Shown one piece after another: positions 1-9,583 of a DNA stretch of 38,686 nt (its first letter is position 1; every line of letters starts with the position of its first letter). Source of the DNA: a virus; the IMG/VR virus record IMGVR_UViG_3300025087_000196, positions 1-38,686 of that record; one strand, given 5' to 3'. A program made the position numbers and the translations under genes. The notes beneath the pieces were generated by a model. The model saw only the letters and a list, made by a program, of their open reading frames with translations. It was not told where the DNA came from and ran no database searches.

Positions 1-1
1 T

Positions 2-871
2 GAAACGCCGCCGTCACTCAAGGCAGAGGGGGTAAGCAAGGCCAAGGACCCGAGGCATGCCTCGAAGTTATATAAGAAGGCAGAGGCAGATAAAACAGGT
101 CGGTGGCAGGCGTTTCATTTTACCAGTTATGATAATCCCATATTAAGCAAAGAGGCATTAAAAGAGCTAACGCAAAGTGGAGATATGTCACGGGAGTCAT
201 ATCGCCGGGAGATTCTAGCTGAGGATGATGAGATACAAACTTCGTGGCTAGTTTGTTCTAAATTTGACGAGAGTATTTGTAAGATAAAGCGGTTTCCAAT
301 TCCCGATGAGTGGGCTGTTTCCTCCGGGCACGACTTTGGTAAGGCAAATCCCGCAGCTCTATTTGTAACTCAGGTGAAGTTGCCTTTACCGAAGGAAGCA
401 CCAAAATACCTCAGGTATGGTGATTATGTGGCTTTTGCCGAATATGCACCTGGAGCGGGTTTTTCTTCACCCCAGCACATTGATGAGTTCAAGAAGATAG
501 CTGGAAACAAAAAGTTGGCAATAGCCGTTGGTGGGAATCTCACTACTGAGGAGGAGATAAGACAGCTATACCGTGCCGGCGGTTGGCCGGTAAATGCTCC
601 TTCTATCGGGCGGGTCAATGCCCAGATAGACAAGGTAATCATGGTGATGGAGCAAAACCAGTTCTATGTTTTTGATGATTTGTACTTTCTGCTCAGCCAA
701 ATTGCTGATTGCATGTGGGTTCTCGATGAAGACCAGAAACCGACTAATAAAATAAAAGACGAACCAAAATACCATCTAATTGCGTGTTTAAGATATTTAG
801 CCACGACATTCACATCGAGAATGGTGTCTGGCGATTATGAAATAGCGCCAAGTATGAGAATAAGGGGTTAA
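2..871 (+). CDS. terL: Terminase large subunit, C-terminal part (continues from 38003-38686)
   Basis: This is the 3' part of the packaging motor gene that begins at 38003. Joined through the shared 126 bases the protein is about 474 residues, a normal TerL length. This part holds the end of the ATPase domain and the RNase H-like nuclease domain that cuts concatemeric DNA. The nuclease motif is SSGHDFGKANPAAL, whose Asp is near residue 296 of the joined protein. The late segment DEPKYHLIACLRY is the kind of conserved Asp/Arg-Tyr motif seen near the end of phage nuclease domains. The stop at 869-871 is one base before the portal ATG, so the two are translationally linked. The 5' end is missing here only because the contig was opened inside the gene. 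Confidence 0.9.
   Translation, partial: ETPPSLKAEGVSKAKDPRHASKLYKKAEADKTGRWQAFHFTSYDNPILSKEALKELTQSGDMSRESYRREILAEDDEIQTSWLVCSKFDESICKIKRFPIPDEWAVSSGHDFGKANPAALFVTQVKLPLPKEAPKYLRYGDYVAFAEYAPGAGFSSPQHIDEFKKIAGNKKLAIAVGGNLTTEEEIRQLYRAGGWPVNAPSIGRVNAQIDKVIMVMEQNQFYVFDDLYFLLSQIADCMWVLDEDQKPTNKIKDEPKYHLIACLRYLATTFTSRMVSGDYEIAPSMRIRG
5..130. repeat. Contig-end overlap, left copy
   Basis: Bases 5-130 are identical to 38561-38686. The repeat lies inside the terminase large subunit reading frame and joins its two halves in frame, so it is best read as the assembly overlap of a circular or circularly permuted genome, not as physical terminal repeats. Bases 1-4 differ from the corresponding 38557-38560, which suggests an end error or a strain variant. 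Confidence 0.9.
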
Positions 872-872
872 A

Positions 873-2651
873 ATGACCAAAATTGCAGACCTCAGGGGTA
901 CTAAAGCGGTTCCGCAATCAACTTCTTTAGCTCCTGCTATTCCGCCTGTTTCCGATGACAAGATTATGACTTGGATTAACTCGGTCAACATGGAGTGGGG
1001 TAAGCATATATTCCCCCGTATGGATGAGGACGAGAAACTGTGGACAGGAGAGCCTTTTACTCTTTTAGACCCCGAAGGTAACGTTTTGGAGGCTTCAGAG
1101 CATGTCACCATGAACGATGCCCGGGTTTATGGCGAAAGGGTACTGGCGGTACTCAATGAGTCGGAAGAGGTTATTGAGATAAACGGACAACGAAATGGGA
1201 AGTCACTTGATGGGCACCAGTCTAAAGTCATTGAGGACTGGTGGAATGATATAACTTATATGGGCAATGAGCATCTAAACGAAATCCTCTTGCCCGACAT
1301 GGATTCATATTTCTGGGAGCAAATAGGTATCCGAGGGGGAGTTTGCGTAAGGATTCTCTTATCACAGGATAGAAGTGGGTTTAATGCCGACTTTCTACCG
1401 GTGGATAGACGCAAGATGATTTACGGACTGGGCAAAAGGGGATTATCCAGGGTTGCTTTCTGGGATACTCTTGATAGGGATATGTGCAGTGAAGAATATC
1501 CTGACTATAAACCACTGGGAGAATCTGTGACTCGGTGGGATTATTGGGATGGACAGGAAGAAATCGTATTCCTAGACAATAAATTTTATGAGGCTGTCCC
1601 CAATAAACTTGGGCATCCTCCTTTCGTTATCCAGTTATGTCAGCAAGGCACTTTTCTGGACACTTCGCAGAGAGCTTTAAGAATGAGGGGAGACTCTCTC
1701 TTTAGTGCTAATCGAGACCTTTATCCGCATCTTAATAAGATAACCTCTATTTTACAAAGTATGAATATGCTATCGCTCCGGCCGCCACAGGTGCTTAAAA
1801 GTGAATCGGGTACGAAGATGCCTGCAAACCCGATTTACCGGCTAGGAAATGTTCTGGCTCTTAAAACAACCGAGGGCTTGGATAAGGTGGAGGGGCCCGA
1901 TATAATCGGTGCTGCCAGATTCTTCATGGCAACGCTCGCTGGAGCTATACAACGTGGTTCTATCAGCAATATAGACTGGGGCAATCTCCAGTTCCAGCTT
2001 TCCCAGGTGGCTATTGCTACCCTGGCAGGCGCTTCCAAGCAGGTGTTTACGCCGAGACTTAAAACAATGGCACGGTTTAAGAGATTACTTTTTAAGGAAG
2101 CACGGTGGCAATTCATCACGTTTGGAATGACGGCTGATATAGGTCGTACTGGTAACAAGAGAAGTTATACCGCAGATGACCTTAAGGGTGACTATACAGT
2201 TGATTTTGAATATGTACCCAATTTGCCTGAAGAGGTATCAGCCACCTATGGTTTGGCGAGTATGGCTGCCAGGTGGATGGATGACAGAAGCATCCGCAAG
2301 ACAATTCTGAAGTACAAGGACTATGATGATATTGACGAGAAATATCTTGTGCAGACAGCACAGAAGGTTAGCCGGGCACTGACTCTTTTCCAGATGGCGC
2401 AGGCACTAGATAAACAAGGCAAGATGGATGAGGCTAAGATTCTCCTGATTGAGGTAGGGCAGGTTCTTTCTGGAGAAGTCCGTGAACAATTAGGTGAGAT
2501 GACTGGAATTGAGACACCTGAACCGTCACCGCAGGAGAAGTCACAGGCTTTAATGCTGGGTGGTGGCGGGCCAGTAGAGGGAGCGGTCAGAACGACCAGA
2601 AAGGCCGAGCCACCTGGTGCTGGAGAGATTGAGGAGGAGACAAAAGGATGA
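873..2651 (+). CDS. Portal protein
   Basis: A 592-residue protein directly after TerL and before the capsid genes, the usual portal position. It starts at ATG 873 behind AGGGG. The N-terminal 100 residues hold the MTWINSVNMEW segment. The middle has the mixed wing/stem composition of portals (DSYFWEQIGIRGGVCVRIL, then LPVDRRKMIYGLGK). The segment from about residue 270, with ALRMRGDSLFSANRDLYPHLNK and SMNMLSLRPPQVL, matches portal core helices. The C-terminal tail (about 545-592) is Pro/Gly/Glu-rich and probably disordered. The protein would form the dodecameric vertex ring through which DNA enters and leaves and to which TerL docks. Family assignment rests on context and overall pattern, not on one diagnostic motif. 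Confidence 0.8.
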   Translation: MTKIADLRGTKAVPQSTSLAPAIPPVSDDKIMTWINSVNMEWGKHIFPRMDEDEKLWTGEPFTLLDPEGNVLEASEHVTMNDARVYGERVLAVLNESEEVIEINGQRNGKSLDGHQSKVIEDWWNDITYMGNEHLNEILLPDMDSYFWEQIGIRGGVCVRILLSQDRSGFNADFLPVDRRKMIYGLGKRGLSRVAFWDTLDRDMCSEEYPDYKPLGESVTRWDYWDGQEEIVFLDNKFYEAVPNKLGHPPFVIQLCQQGTFLDTSQRALRMRGDSLFSANRDLYPHLNKITSILQSMNMLSLRPPQVLKSESGTKMPANPIYRLGNVLALKTTEGLDKVEGPDIIGAARFFMATLAGAIQRGSISNIDWGNLQFQLSQVAIATLAGASKQVFTPRLKTMARFKRLLFKEARWQFITFGMTADIGRTGNKRSYTADDLKGDYTVDFEYVPNLPEEVSATYGLASMAARWMDDRSIRKTILKYKDYDDIDEKYLVQTAQKVSRALTLFQMAQALDKQGKMDEAKILLIEVGQVLSGEVREQLGEMTGIETPEPSPQEKSQALMLGGGGPVEGAVRTTRKAEPPGAGEIEEETKG

Positions 2652-2803
2652 GTCCCTTCATAAGCGAAGAGTTGAAACAGTTATCACAGGATATTATCAA
2701 TCAGGCGCTTGCCAAGCCAATTGTTAAGTCTCCGAATATTCTTGGTGATAGATTACTGGCCGCTTTGAAAAAACAGAGAGAGCCAAAATTGCCAGAGGTT
2801 TAG
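2648..2803 (+). CDS. Small protein of 51 residues between portal and giant virion protein
   Basis: ATG at 2648 overlaps the portal stop in an ATGA arrangement, with AAAGG-type pairing upstream, and the stop is at 2801-2803, three bases before the next ATG. The product reads MSPFISEELKQLSQDI and continues with predicted helices and a basic Lys-rich end. No cysteine motifs or membrane segment are seen. The tight coupling on both sides supports a real gene, perhaps a small head-completion or scaffold-like helper. Function unknown. Confidence 0.65.
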   Translation: MSPFISEELKQLSQDIINQALAKPIVKSPNILGDRLLAALKKQREPKLPEV

Positions 2804-2806
2804 AAT

Positions 2807-5800
2807 ATGGCAGTTAAACAGATAGAAAAGTTCATAAAAACGCCTGAAAAGACAAGACCTCCTGAAGCAACACCTGAGACGGTGTTGCCAAAACCGGAAG
2901 TTTTGGCAAGAGATAGGAGTAATGCCATTCGTGGGGCATTGGAGAAAATCTATCCTGAAAAGTTCATCAGGGGTGGTGAGTTCTCTCCTGATGAAAACCC
3001 GACTGGGATTCTTAACAGGCTACAGGATAAGGCACTCAGACGGCCAGATGTATTTGTGACTGAACTCCAGACAAAGGGTAGGAATGAGAATACACTGGCT
3101 TTGCTTGATGCTTTCGGTATCCCCGATGAAATAAAAGATGAAATCCTTCCCATACCTCAAATCAGCCGGATTTTTATAAAAGCGTTACCTCTTACTGTCA
3201 GAACTGGCAATGCAGAGCAGATGGTTAAGTATTACACCGAGCGTCCCGATGCACTCAGGCGTAGTCTGATTACGGCGGGAAGGAACGAGAACACCGAGGC
3301 ATTGGTCAGGCAACTTTACCCCCAGATAACCGACAGAGGATTGCAGGACTACTTCAGTACCAGAGTACCAAAGGGAATACCAGGTGTGCCTTTAGCTCCA
3401 GGAGAATTACCTACCGCTACATGGCTGAATAGGGTCAAGGAATTACGGAAAAATCCGACACAGTTAGTCCCTTTTGTCGCTTCCGGGGTAGAGATAATAA
3501 CTCTTGGGAAGCTAATGAAAACCGCTCAGGACTTGGAAGCGGGAAGAGAGATTGGCAAAGATGATTTGCTGGCACTAAGAGATTATGTTAGTCGCTCCCA
3601 GATGGATACCACATGGGGCTATGAAGTGGCGGATATTATCTCTCAATTAGTGCCTTTCGCTGGTGAATTTGTTACTACGGGCGGTATATTCTCGGCTGGT
3701 AAAACCGCTACAGTAAAGGCGGGGGAACAAGCATTAAAGAGGATAGCAACCAGGACTGGTCTTAAAATACTGGAGGGGAAGTTAGCCACATATGGATTAG
3801 AAGTGACTGGAATATTGGCGGGCGGTACTCTACAGACTATTCCTGCCGGTATCACCAGAATACCCGCAGCTATTCTTGAGAAACAGTTGACCGCTACTCT
3901 TACTGGTGATGAAGAGACAGTATTGCGAAGTGCCGTAAAAGCACTTGGAGAACAATGGATAGAAACTGTCAGTGAAAGAATGGGGGGGCTGTTTACGCCC
4001 CTGACCAGCGCTGTGAAAGGGCAACTGGTTAAGGTAGGACTGTTCAAGGCGTTTAAGACGGCTAATCCTGGGAGTAGTGCCAATGATGTTCGTAGAGTTT
4101 TTGAGAAATTGGGCTATAACGGCGTTCTGGAAGAGATGCTGGAAGAGCGATTAGCCGATGTTGGGCACGGTATACTACAATCTTTAGGATTGAGCGACCA
4201 GAAATTCCAGATACCTTCAGTCCGACAACTACTTGTAGAATTGGCAGCCTTTTCTGTTCCTGGTGCTGCTGCTTTGGCGATACAGAATACGCCTGGGATA
4301 ATAGAGAAACTAACTCCCAAAATGAAGCAAGCGCTAACAGAAGCACAGGCTAAACCAGAAGCGGGGTTTACTATCCCAGAGGGTAAACCCGAAGAGATTA
4401 AGCAACCCTGGCAGATGACAAGGGAAGAAATGCTAAAAATAGCAGAGAGAGATTTCCCGACACAAAAAGCTAAACAAGCAGGTTACTTTGATAAGGCCAG
4501 GCAGTGGCATGAAGACCAAATAAAGAAAGCTCTATCTGAAGGCAAACCCGTGCCCCCTGAAGTCTTAAAGGACTATCCTGATTTGGGGCAACAGGTCAAG
4601 CCTGAACCAGTTGCCCCTGAGAATGACCCAGTGGCACAAGCAAAGTTCAAATTGGGTGGCAAGAATGTAGACCTGACCGCCTTTATTTCTATCAGTGAAC
4701 GAAGTTTCCCTTCTTACTTCACTGTCAAACAGGCACAAGCTATCAGACCTGACCAGGATTGGAGTTTTTATACCCAAAAAGGAACAAAGGAATACAATAG
4801 AATCCCAATTACTAATGTCCTGGACGAACTTGCTGATAAATGGGGCATGACTGTTGACCAGATTAAGGACAGGGTAGAGCAGATTCGCAAGGAACGGGCA
4901 AGAATTAAAGAGGCTGAAGCGACAATTAAAAAGCAGATGGTTGAGCCAATAATACCTGAAGAAGTATCTGAAGAGGTTATTCCTCCACTATCTCCACCTC
5001 CGCAATCAGTAACACCTCCGCCAACAGAACCTCCACCACCCGATGCTCCGATTGCGACTCCCTCTGGCATCAAACCTGAACCTACTGGCAGTGAGATAAC
5101 CCGAATTGGTATCCAGTCACAGTTACAGGTTGAGAAGGATAAGGCTGGCAATATGACCAGGCTATTCCAGAAGATTCCTGGTCTAAAACAATTGCTAGAG
5201 TTTGAGCAACCCGGGCTAAAGATGACTGGGAAAAATGAGAAGGTCCTGGTCGCTATGGTGGCTGAGAACGCTGCCAAAAGTGATGTCTCTGTCTGGGCAA
5301 CAAGCACTAGGTTAAGGTTACTCAGAGACATACGGAAAGCATTTGGCAATGATACGGTCAGGGGAGAAAAGACAACGGCGAAATTCCTCGGTACTCCAAC
5401 GCAAGCCAAGAATCCTATCACTGGAACTCTCAAAGATATAGCCGATAATCCTGAACTATACGAACTTTCAAATGAACAGCAAAGAGTTCTCGCCGATATA
5501 GAAGCTAGGAACGACCAACTTTTAAATTATGTGGTGACTGGATATAATGCCGAGATAGGGAGATTTACGGCAAAAGAAGGCGGAGCGTTTCTACCTAATG
5601 TGGATATTTCCGAGGAAGTAACTGAGTATCTTGGCTCAGAGATAAGGGCTGTTACTCAGGGCAGAGGAAAGACACGTGTCTGGCAGACAGTCAGGGAGCG
5701 CATGGCACATGATAAGACCTTCACGCCAGAGACGGATGTCCAGAAACTACTTGAGGGATTGGATAACTTCAAGGCATCTGCGGCTGCTGGGCAGACTTAT

Positions 5801-8800
5801 AAGACTGTTATCGGTGGATTTACAAGGCTTGAAGCAATGGAAAAAACACATCCTGAACTCTACAAGAAGATGTCTGTTTTGAAAGCCAGGATAAGTTCAC
5901 TTCAAGGTAGTGCAGGTACAATAGAATCCAATGTTCATAAGGCAATCTTCAACTTTCTTAATTCTCCGATTGAAGCTACTGATTTGACCGAACTCAAAGA
6001 CCAACTTGATGTGAAATTAAAGACTGGTATCCGTAAGGGGATGGATGTTGAGGCTGTTCAAAATGAGATAGCATCCGTTAGAGAAGATATTAGAAGTCTC
6101 AAACCAGCATGGGAAGCAGCTAATCTCAAACCATATGTCTTTATTCAGGAAGGGTTGTACCGGTACTTCCCTGCAGAGCAAGCTAATCTGATAAAAGAAT
6201 CAAGGAAAGTTACTAATAACCCTGCCCTCAACTTCATAGAGAAATGGAGAGGGCAGACATTTTCTGGAGACTTCTCTCCCTTCGCTATTCAGGGGTTTAT
6301 TGGAGTTCTCGCTGACCCGTGGGGTTCACTGAAGGCTGCGATGGGTGGTGTTAGAACGACTATCCAGGAACATGACTGGAACCACTCCATAAGCGTTGAG
6401 GCACTGGCGGATGACATAGCCAACAATCCTTATGAATGGTCTCAATTTGCCTCTCTCATGGGTAGAGGACTTACGGGAACTCCAAAAGAGTACGCTGCTG
6501 GATTCCTCAGTAAGATACATTTTACGGTGCTCGGGAAGGAATTTGCTTTTGATAAGTTCACCGAGATGACTTATACAACCGTTACCAGAGGGGCATTCAA
6601 TTTATGGCAGAGAAACTATAAAAACTTGATAAAACATGGTGTTCCTGAATTAGAGGCAAAGATTGTGGCAGCGAACCTTGCTTCTCAGGTCTATCCTCTG
6701 GTTAGTGCTACCAGATTAGGGCAATCTCAAGCCCGCCATGCTTTCTTGCGGGCGATACCTACATCTTACTCATTTATCAGGCAACCAGTGACTTTAATAG
6801 CGGAAGCGGTTAATGGACTTGGTAAGGCAATGATTAGGCAGAAATTAACCCCTGCGGAAAGTCTGTCACTCAAAACGTTGATTACTTTGGCTGCCTCCTC
6901 ATTGGTGGTATCCGCTACGAGTGCTGCTATACATGCTAAACAGGAGGGTGGGGATGATGACGATGTTAAGCAGGCGATTTGGGATGCGATTAACCCCGAC
7001 CCGCATAATGGGAAATTCCTGTCTATTCTTGTTGGTAACCTTAGAATACCAATCAGTGGGCCGTACAGAGCGATATTCAGGGCAGTTTACCCACAGAAAG
7101 TAGAAGGTTCTCCATTCCCCTTGCCGTTTGCAGGACTAGGAATATATATTAAGAATCGCCTTAGCCCTGCTATTAGCACTCAGGTAGATTTGATTTTGAA
7201 TAAGGATTATTCCAAACAACAGATAGTCAAAGGTGACTTTCCTGAGAACATAGCCCGCTTTCTAGCTTATGAGTTTGAGAACTTCCTACCTTTGACTCTA
7301 GGTGCCGGTGTTGAGGCTGTACGTCAAGGTGAGAAATACAAAGAAAATATTGGGCAACAGATGATAGGTCAATTCATGGGCGTTAATCCTGTCACTCTTG
7401 ATAACACCTATTTTGATAGACTTTATCGTCAGTTAGGACAACCCAAAGATACAGAAGCTAGACCTTATTCTATTCAGAAACCCGATATTTTTACATTCGG
7501 TGATTTGTGGTCTGGGGTAGCTCAGTATTTGAAAGATTTAGACCCTGCGACTATGACAGAGGCAAGAGGCTATAAGCCCTGGCAGAAAACTATAGCAGAG
7601 GGTATTCAGATTCTTGACGAGATAGAGAAGATACCTAACAGGCAATTGATAAGCGTAAATGCCGACTACACAAAAGGCGATACTTTTATTGAGTTCTACA
7701 ATCAGTGGTATGAACGCTCTTTGATTACCGATGAAACAGAGTTGGCGGAATTTGACAAGAAGTATCCAGACGCTTATCTGGGGAACATGACAATGAACGA
7801 ATATCTACTTCTTCAGAAATATCATAATCAAACAGATGAAATGGCAAAAGGCAAATTCTTGGAGGCGCTACCAGAGAACAAGAAGGTGTTACTGATGGTA
7901 AATCCTAGAACCGAATGGTTGAAATCTCATCCTAAAGAGAATGCCAATCTTGCAATCGGCGGGAAGGCTAAGATATTAACGCAAGCAGCTTATGATGAAG
8001 CACAAAAGTTAATCAAACAACTAAATTTAGCTGATGATGTAGTGACTGACTACCTGCCACCAAAGGAAATCGTTAAACCCTACTTTGAAAGGCAGGACAC
8101 GGTAGATAAGTTCGGAGCGAATAGCTGGGAAGATAAGTTGCTAAGGGCAAAGAATCCAGAACTCAACAAATATCTGGAGTTAGGTGAAGTGGATACGCCC
8201 ATAGCATCGCTGGAGATAAAAACGAAAACTGGGTACAGGAATGTTTACAAAAAGATTCAGGAGTTGGGGGATAAGGACTCACCTGACTATATACCGGATG
8301 AGAAAGCTAGGGCAGATGCAATCAAGAAGCTCAAAACGCCTGAATACTTGGATGATACAAGGCGGATTGAGGCGATTGAGAAGGGAACTAATGAGACTCC
8401 TACTGATAAAAAGATTGTTGAAGCTTGGGTTGATAGAGGCAAGACGATAGACCAGTTCACGGCTAGCAGTTCTGAGGTTAAAGTCTGGCTTCTTGACCAT
8501 CCCGATGTTTGGAAGTGGGCTTTAGATAATGAAATGCTCACCGATGATGGCAAAGATTGGAACGAACCAGTTTTGAGAATCAATGCTACGTGGCGGGAGC
8601 AGGACAAAGCCTACGATGCCTTACAAGTTGAGGGTGATACCAGGGCAAAATATCTGGCAGCAAATAAGGACTACCGCATAGCACGGAGACAACGAGATTT
8701 CTATAGTTTGCGGATACCTGAAGCGACTGACAACCTCCGTGATAAATATGTGGACTTCTACGAACTTCCTGACAAGGGGTTTGTCAAAGAGCATTACCTT

Positions 8801-9538
8801 CTGGATAATCCCGACCTTGAGGCGGTTTTAACCGATTCAACAATCATGGGAGATGGTGTTCTTGATAAGATTGACCTTGCCAAAGTGCCAGATAAGCGGT
8901 ATGACGAGATTTATTCTGAATTTCAGGATATGTTTGATGAGTGGGATGATTACGGCAAGGGCACTTCACCGAAATATATCGCTGATGAGGATAAGCGTGC
9001 TATTGCCAGAAAAGCACTGCTTGCCCGCAATACCAAGTTTAGAAAAGCCAGGACAGAAAGGGAAGGCTATCTGAAACTCATAGGGCAAGAGCATCTAGTG
9101 CCCGATTACGTGGCTTATAGCGAAATTCTGTATCAAGGCAAGCCCACCGGCGAGGATTACTGGTTTGCTGATGATTGGTTTTTACTTGAACACCCTGAGT
9201 TTTACAGAAATATGGTTGATAAAGGCGAATGGCAGAAAAAAGACTTTAGCCGTGTACCAACTAAGGCTATATTCCAGCTTTATCAGATTTACGACAATAT
9301 TATAGGCGACCCTAAAACTTCTAAAGCTGAAGCAAGGCGTGCCTTTAGAAGGCGTCATCCCGATTTTGATGCTTGGTTGGTTATTATCGGTGCTGTCTCA
9401 AAGACAATAGAACAATATGATATAGACCAGAACATGGCAGAAGCCGAAAGAGTTGGAATAACATTAGCGGGGAAAAGAGAAGAAATAAACAGATTAAAGC
9501 GTGAAATAGAGGAAAAACTGGTAGGAATGAGACGCTAA
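2807..9538 (+). CDS. Giant polyvalent virion protein (2243 residues), probable internal or ejected protein
   Basis: This one gene fills 17% of the genome. Residues 1-330 are helical and charged. Hydrophobic patches lie near 330-355, 474-496 (ELAAFSVPGAAALAIQ) and 1355-1378 (TLITLAASSLVVSATSAA, followed by GGDDDD). A proline-rich linker spans about 724-757. The region around 1380-1490 (NLRIPISGPYRAIFRAV, then NRLSPAISTQVDLILNKDY) matches the general pattern of phage large polyvalent proteins. The last ~600 residues contain degenerate repeats around LL(D/E)(H/N)P(D/E). No protease, muramidase or polymerase catalytic motif was recognised. Its place between portal and scaffold, its size and its membrane-prone segments suggest a protein packed in the head and ejected with the DNA. 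The family link is inferred. Confidence 0.75.
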   Translation: MAVKQIEKFIKTPEKTRPPEATPETVLPKPEVLARDRSNAIRGALEKIYPEKFIRGGEFSPDENPTGILNRLQDKALRRPDVFVTELQTKGRNENTLALLDAFGIPDEIKDEILPIPQISRIFIKALPLTVRTGNAEQMVKYYTERPDALRRSLITAGRNENTEALVRQLYPQITDRGLQDYFSTRVPKGIPGVPLAPGELPTATWLNRVKELRKNPTQLVPFVASGVEIITLGKLMKTAQDLEAGREIGKDDLLALRDYVSRSQMDTTWGYEVADIISQLVPFAGEFVTTGGIFSAGKTATVKAGEQALKRIATRTGLKILEGKLATYGLEVTGILAGGTLQTIPAGITRIPAAILEKQLTATLTGDEETVLRSAVKALGEQWIETVSERMGGLFTPLTSAVKGQLVKVGLFKAFKTANPGSSANDVRRVFEKLGYNGVLEEMLEERLADVGHGILQSLGLSDQKFQIPSVRQLLVELAAFSVPGAAALAIQNTPGIIEKLTPKMKQALTEAQAKPEAGFTIPEGKPEEIKQPWQMTREEMLKIAERDFPTQKAKQAGYFDKARQWHEDQIKKALSEGKPVPPEVLKDYPDLGQQVKPEPVAPENDPVAQAKFKLGGKNVDLTAFISISERSFPSYFTVKQAQAIRPDQDWSFYTQKGTKEYNRIPITNVLDELADKWGMTVDQIKDRVEQIRKERARIKEAEATIKKQMVEPIIPEEVSEEVIPPLSPPPQSVTPPPTEPPPPDAPIATPSGIKPEPTGSEITRIGIQSQLQVEKDKAGNMTRLFQKIPGLKQLLEFEQPGLKMTGKNEKVLVAMVAENAAKSDVSVWATSTRLRLLRDIRKAFGNDTVRGEKTTAKFLGTPTQAKNPITGTLKDIADNPELYELSNEQQRVLADIEARNDQLLNYVVTGYNAEIGRFTAKEGGAFLPNVDISEEVTEYLGSEIRAVTQGRGKTRVWQTVRERMAHDKTFTPETDVQKLLEGLDNFKASAAAGQTYKTVIGGFTRLEAMEKTHPELYKKMSVLKARISSLQGSAGTIESNVHKAIFNFLNSPIEATDLTELKDQLDVKLKTGIRKGMDVEAVQNEIASVREDIRSLKPAWEAANLKPYVFIQEGLYRYFPAEQANLIKESRKVTNNPALNFIEKWRGQTFSGDFSPFAIQGFIGVLADPWGSLKAAMGGVRTTIQEHDWNHSISVEALADDIANNPYEWSQFASLMGRGLTGTPKEYAAGFLSKIHFTVLGKEFAFDKFTEMTYTTVTRGAFNLWQRNYKNLIKHGVPELEAKIVAANLASQVYPLVSATRLGQSQARHAFLRAIPTSYSFIRQPVTLIAEAVNGLGKAMIRQKLTPAESLSLKTLITLAASSLVVSATSAAIHAKQEGGDDDDVKQAIWDAINPDPHNGKFLSILVGNLRIPISGPYRAIFRAVYPQKVEGSPFPLPFAGLGIYIKNRLSPAISTQVDLILNKDYSKQQIVKGDFPENIARFLAYEFENFLPLTLGAGVEAVRQGEKYKENIGQQMIGQFMGVNPVTLDNTYFDRLYRQLGQPKDTEARPYSIQKPDIFTFGDLWSGVAQYLKDLDPATMTEARGYKPWQKTIAEGIQILDEIEKIPNRQLISVNADYTKGDTFIEFYNQWYERSLITDETELAEFDKKYPDAYLGNMTMNEYLLLQKYHNQTDEMAKGKFLEALPENKKVLLMVNPRTEWLKSHPKENANLAIGGKAKILTQAAYDEAQKLIKQLNLADDVVTDYLPPKEIVKPYFERQDTVDKFGANSWEDKLLRAKNPELNKYLELGEVDTPIASLEIKTKTGYRNVYKKIQELGDKDSPDYIPDEKARADAIKKLKTPEYLDDTRRIEAIEKGTNETPTDKKIVEAWVDRGKTIDQFTASSSEVKVWLLDHPDVWKWALDNEMLTDDGKDWNEPVLRINATWREQDKAYDALQVEGDTRAKYLAANKDYRIARRQRDFYSLRIPEATDNLRDKYVDFYELPDKGFVKEHYLLDNPDLEAVLTDSTIMGDGVLDKIDLAKVPDKRYDEIYSEFQDMFDEWDDYGKGTSPKYIADEDKRAIARKALLARNTKFRKARTEREGYLKLIGQEHLVPDYVAYSEILYQGKPTGEDYWFADDWFLLEHPEFYRNMVDKGEWQKKDFSRVPTKAIFQLYQIYDNIIGDPKTSKAEARRAFRRRHPDFDAWLVIIGAVSKTIEQYDIDQNMAEAERVGITLAGKREEINRLKREIEEKLVGMRR

Positions 9539-9583
9539 AAACAGCCATTAAGAATAAAATAAAATAGGAGGTTTTAATAAATA

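Noticed and set aside
5-130. Physical direct terminal repeat of the phage genome
   Set aside because: The repeat lies in the middle of the terminase large subunit gene and restores its frame when the ends are joined, so assembly overlap of a circular map is simpler.
4768-5433. 221-residue minus-strand frame
   Set aside because: Shadow of the giant virion protein gene; low-complexity Gly/Ser composition mirrors the proline-rich linker.
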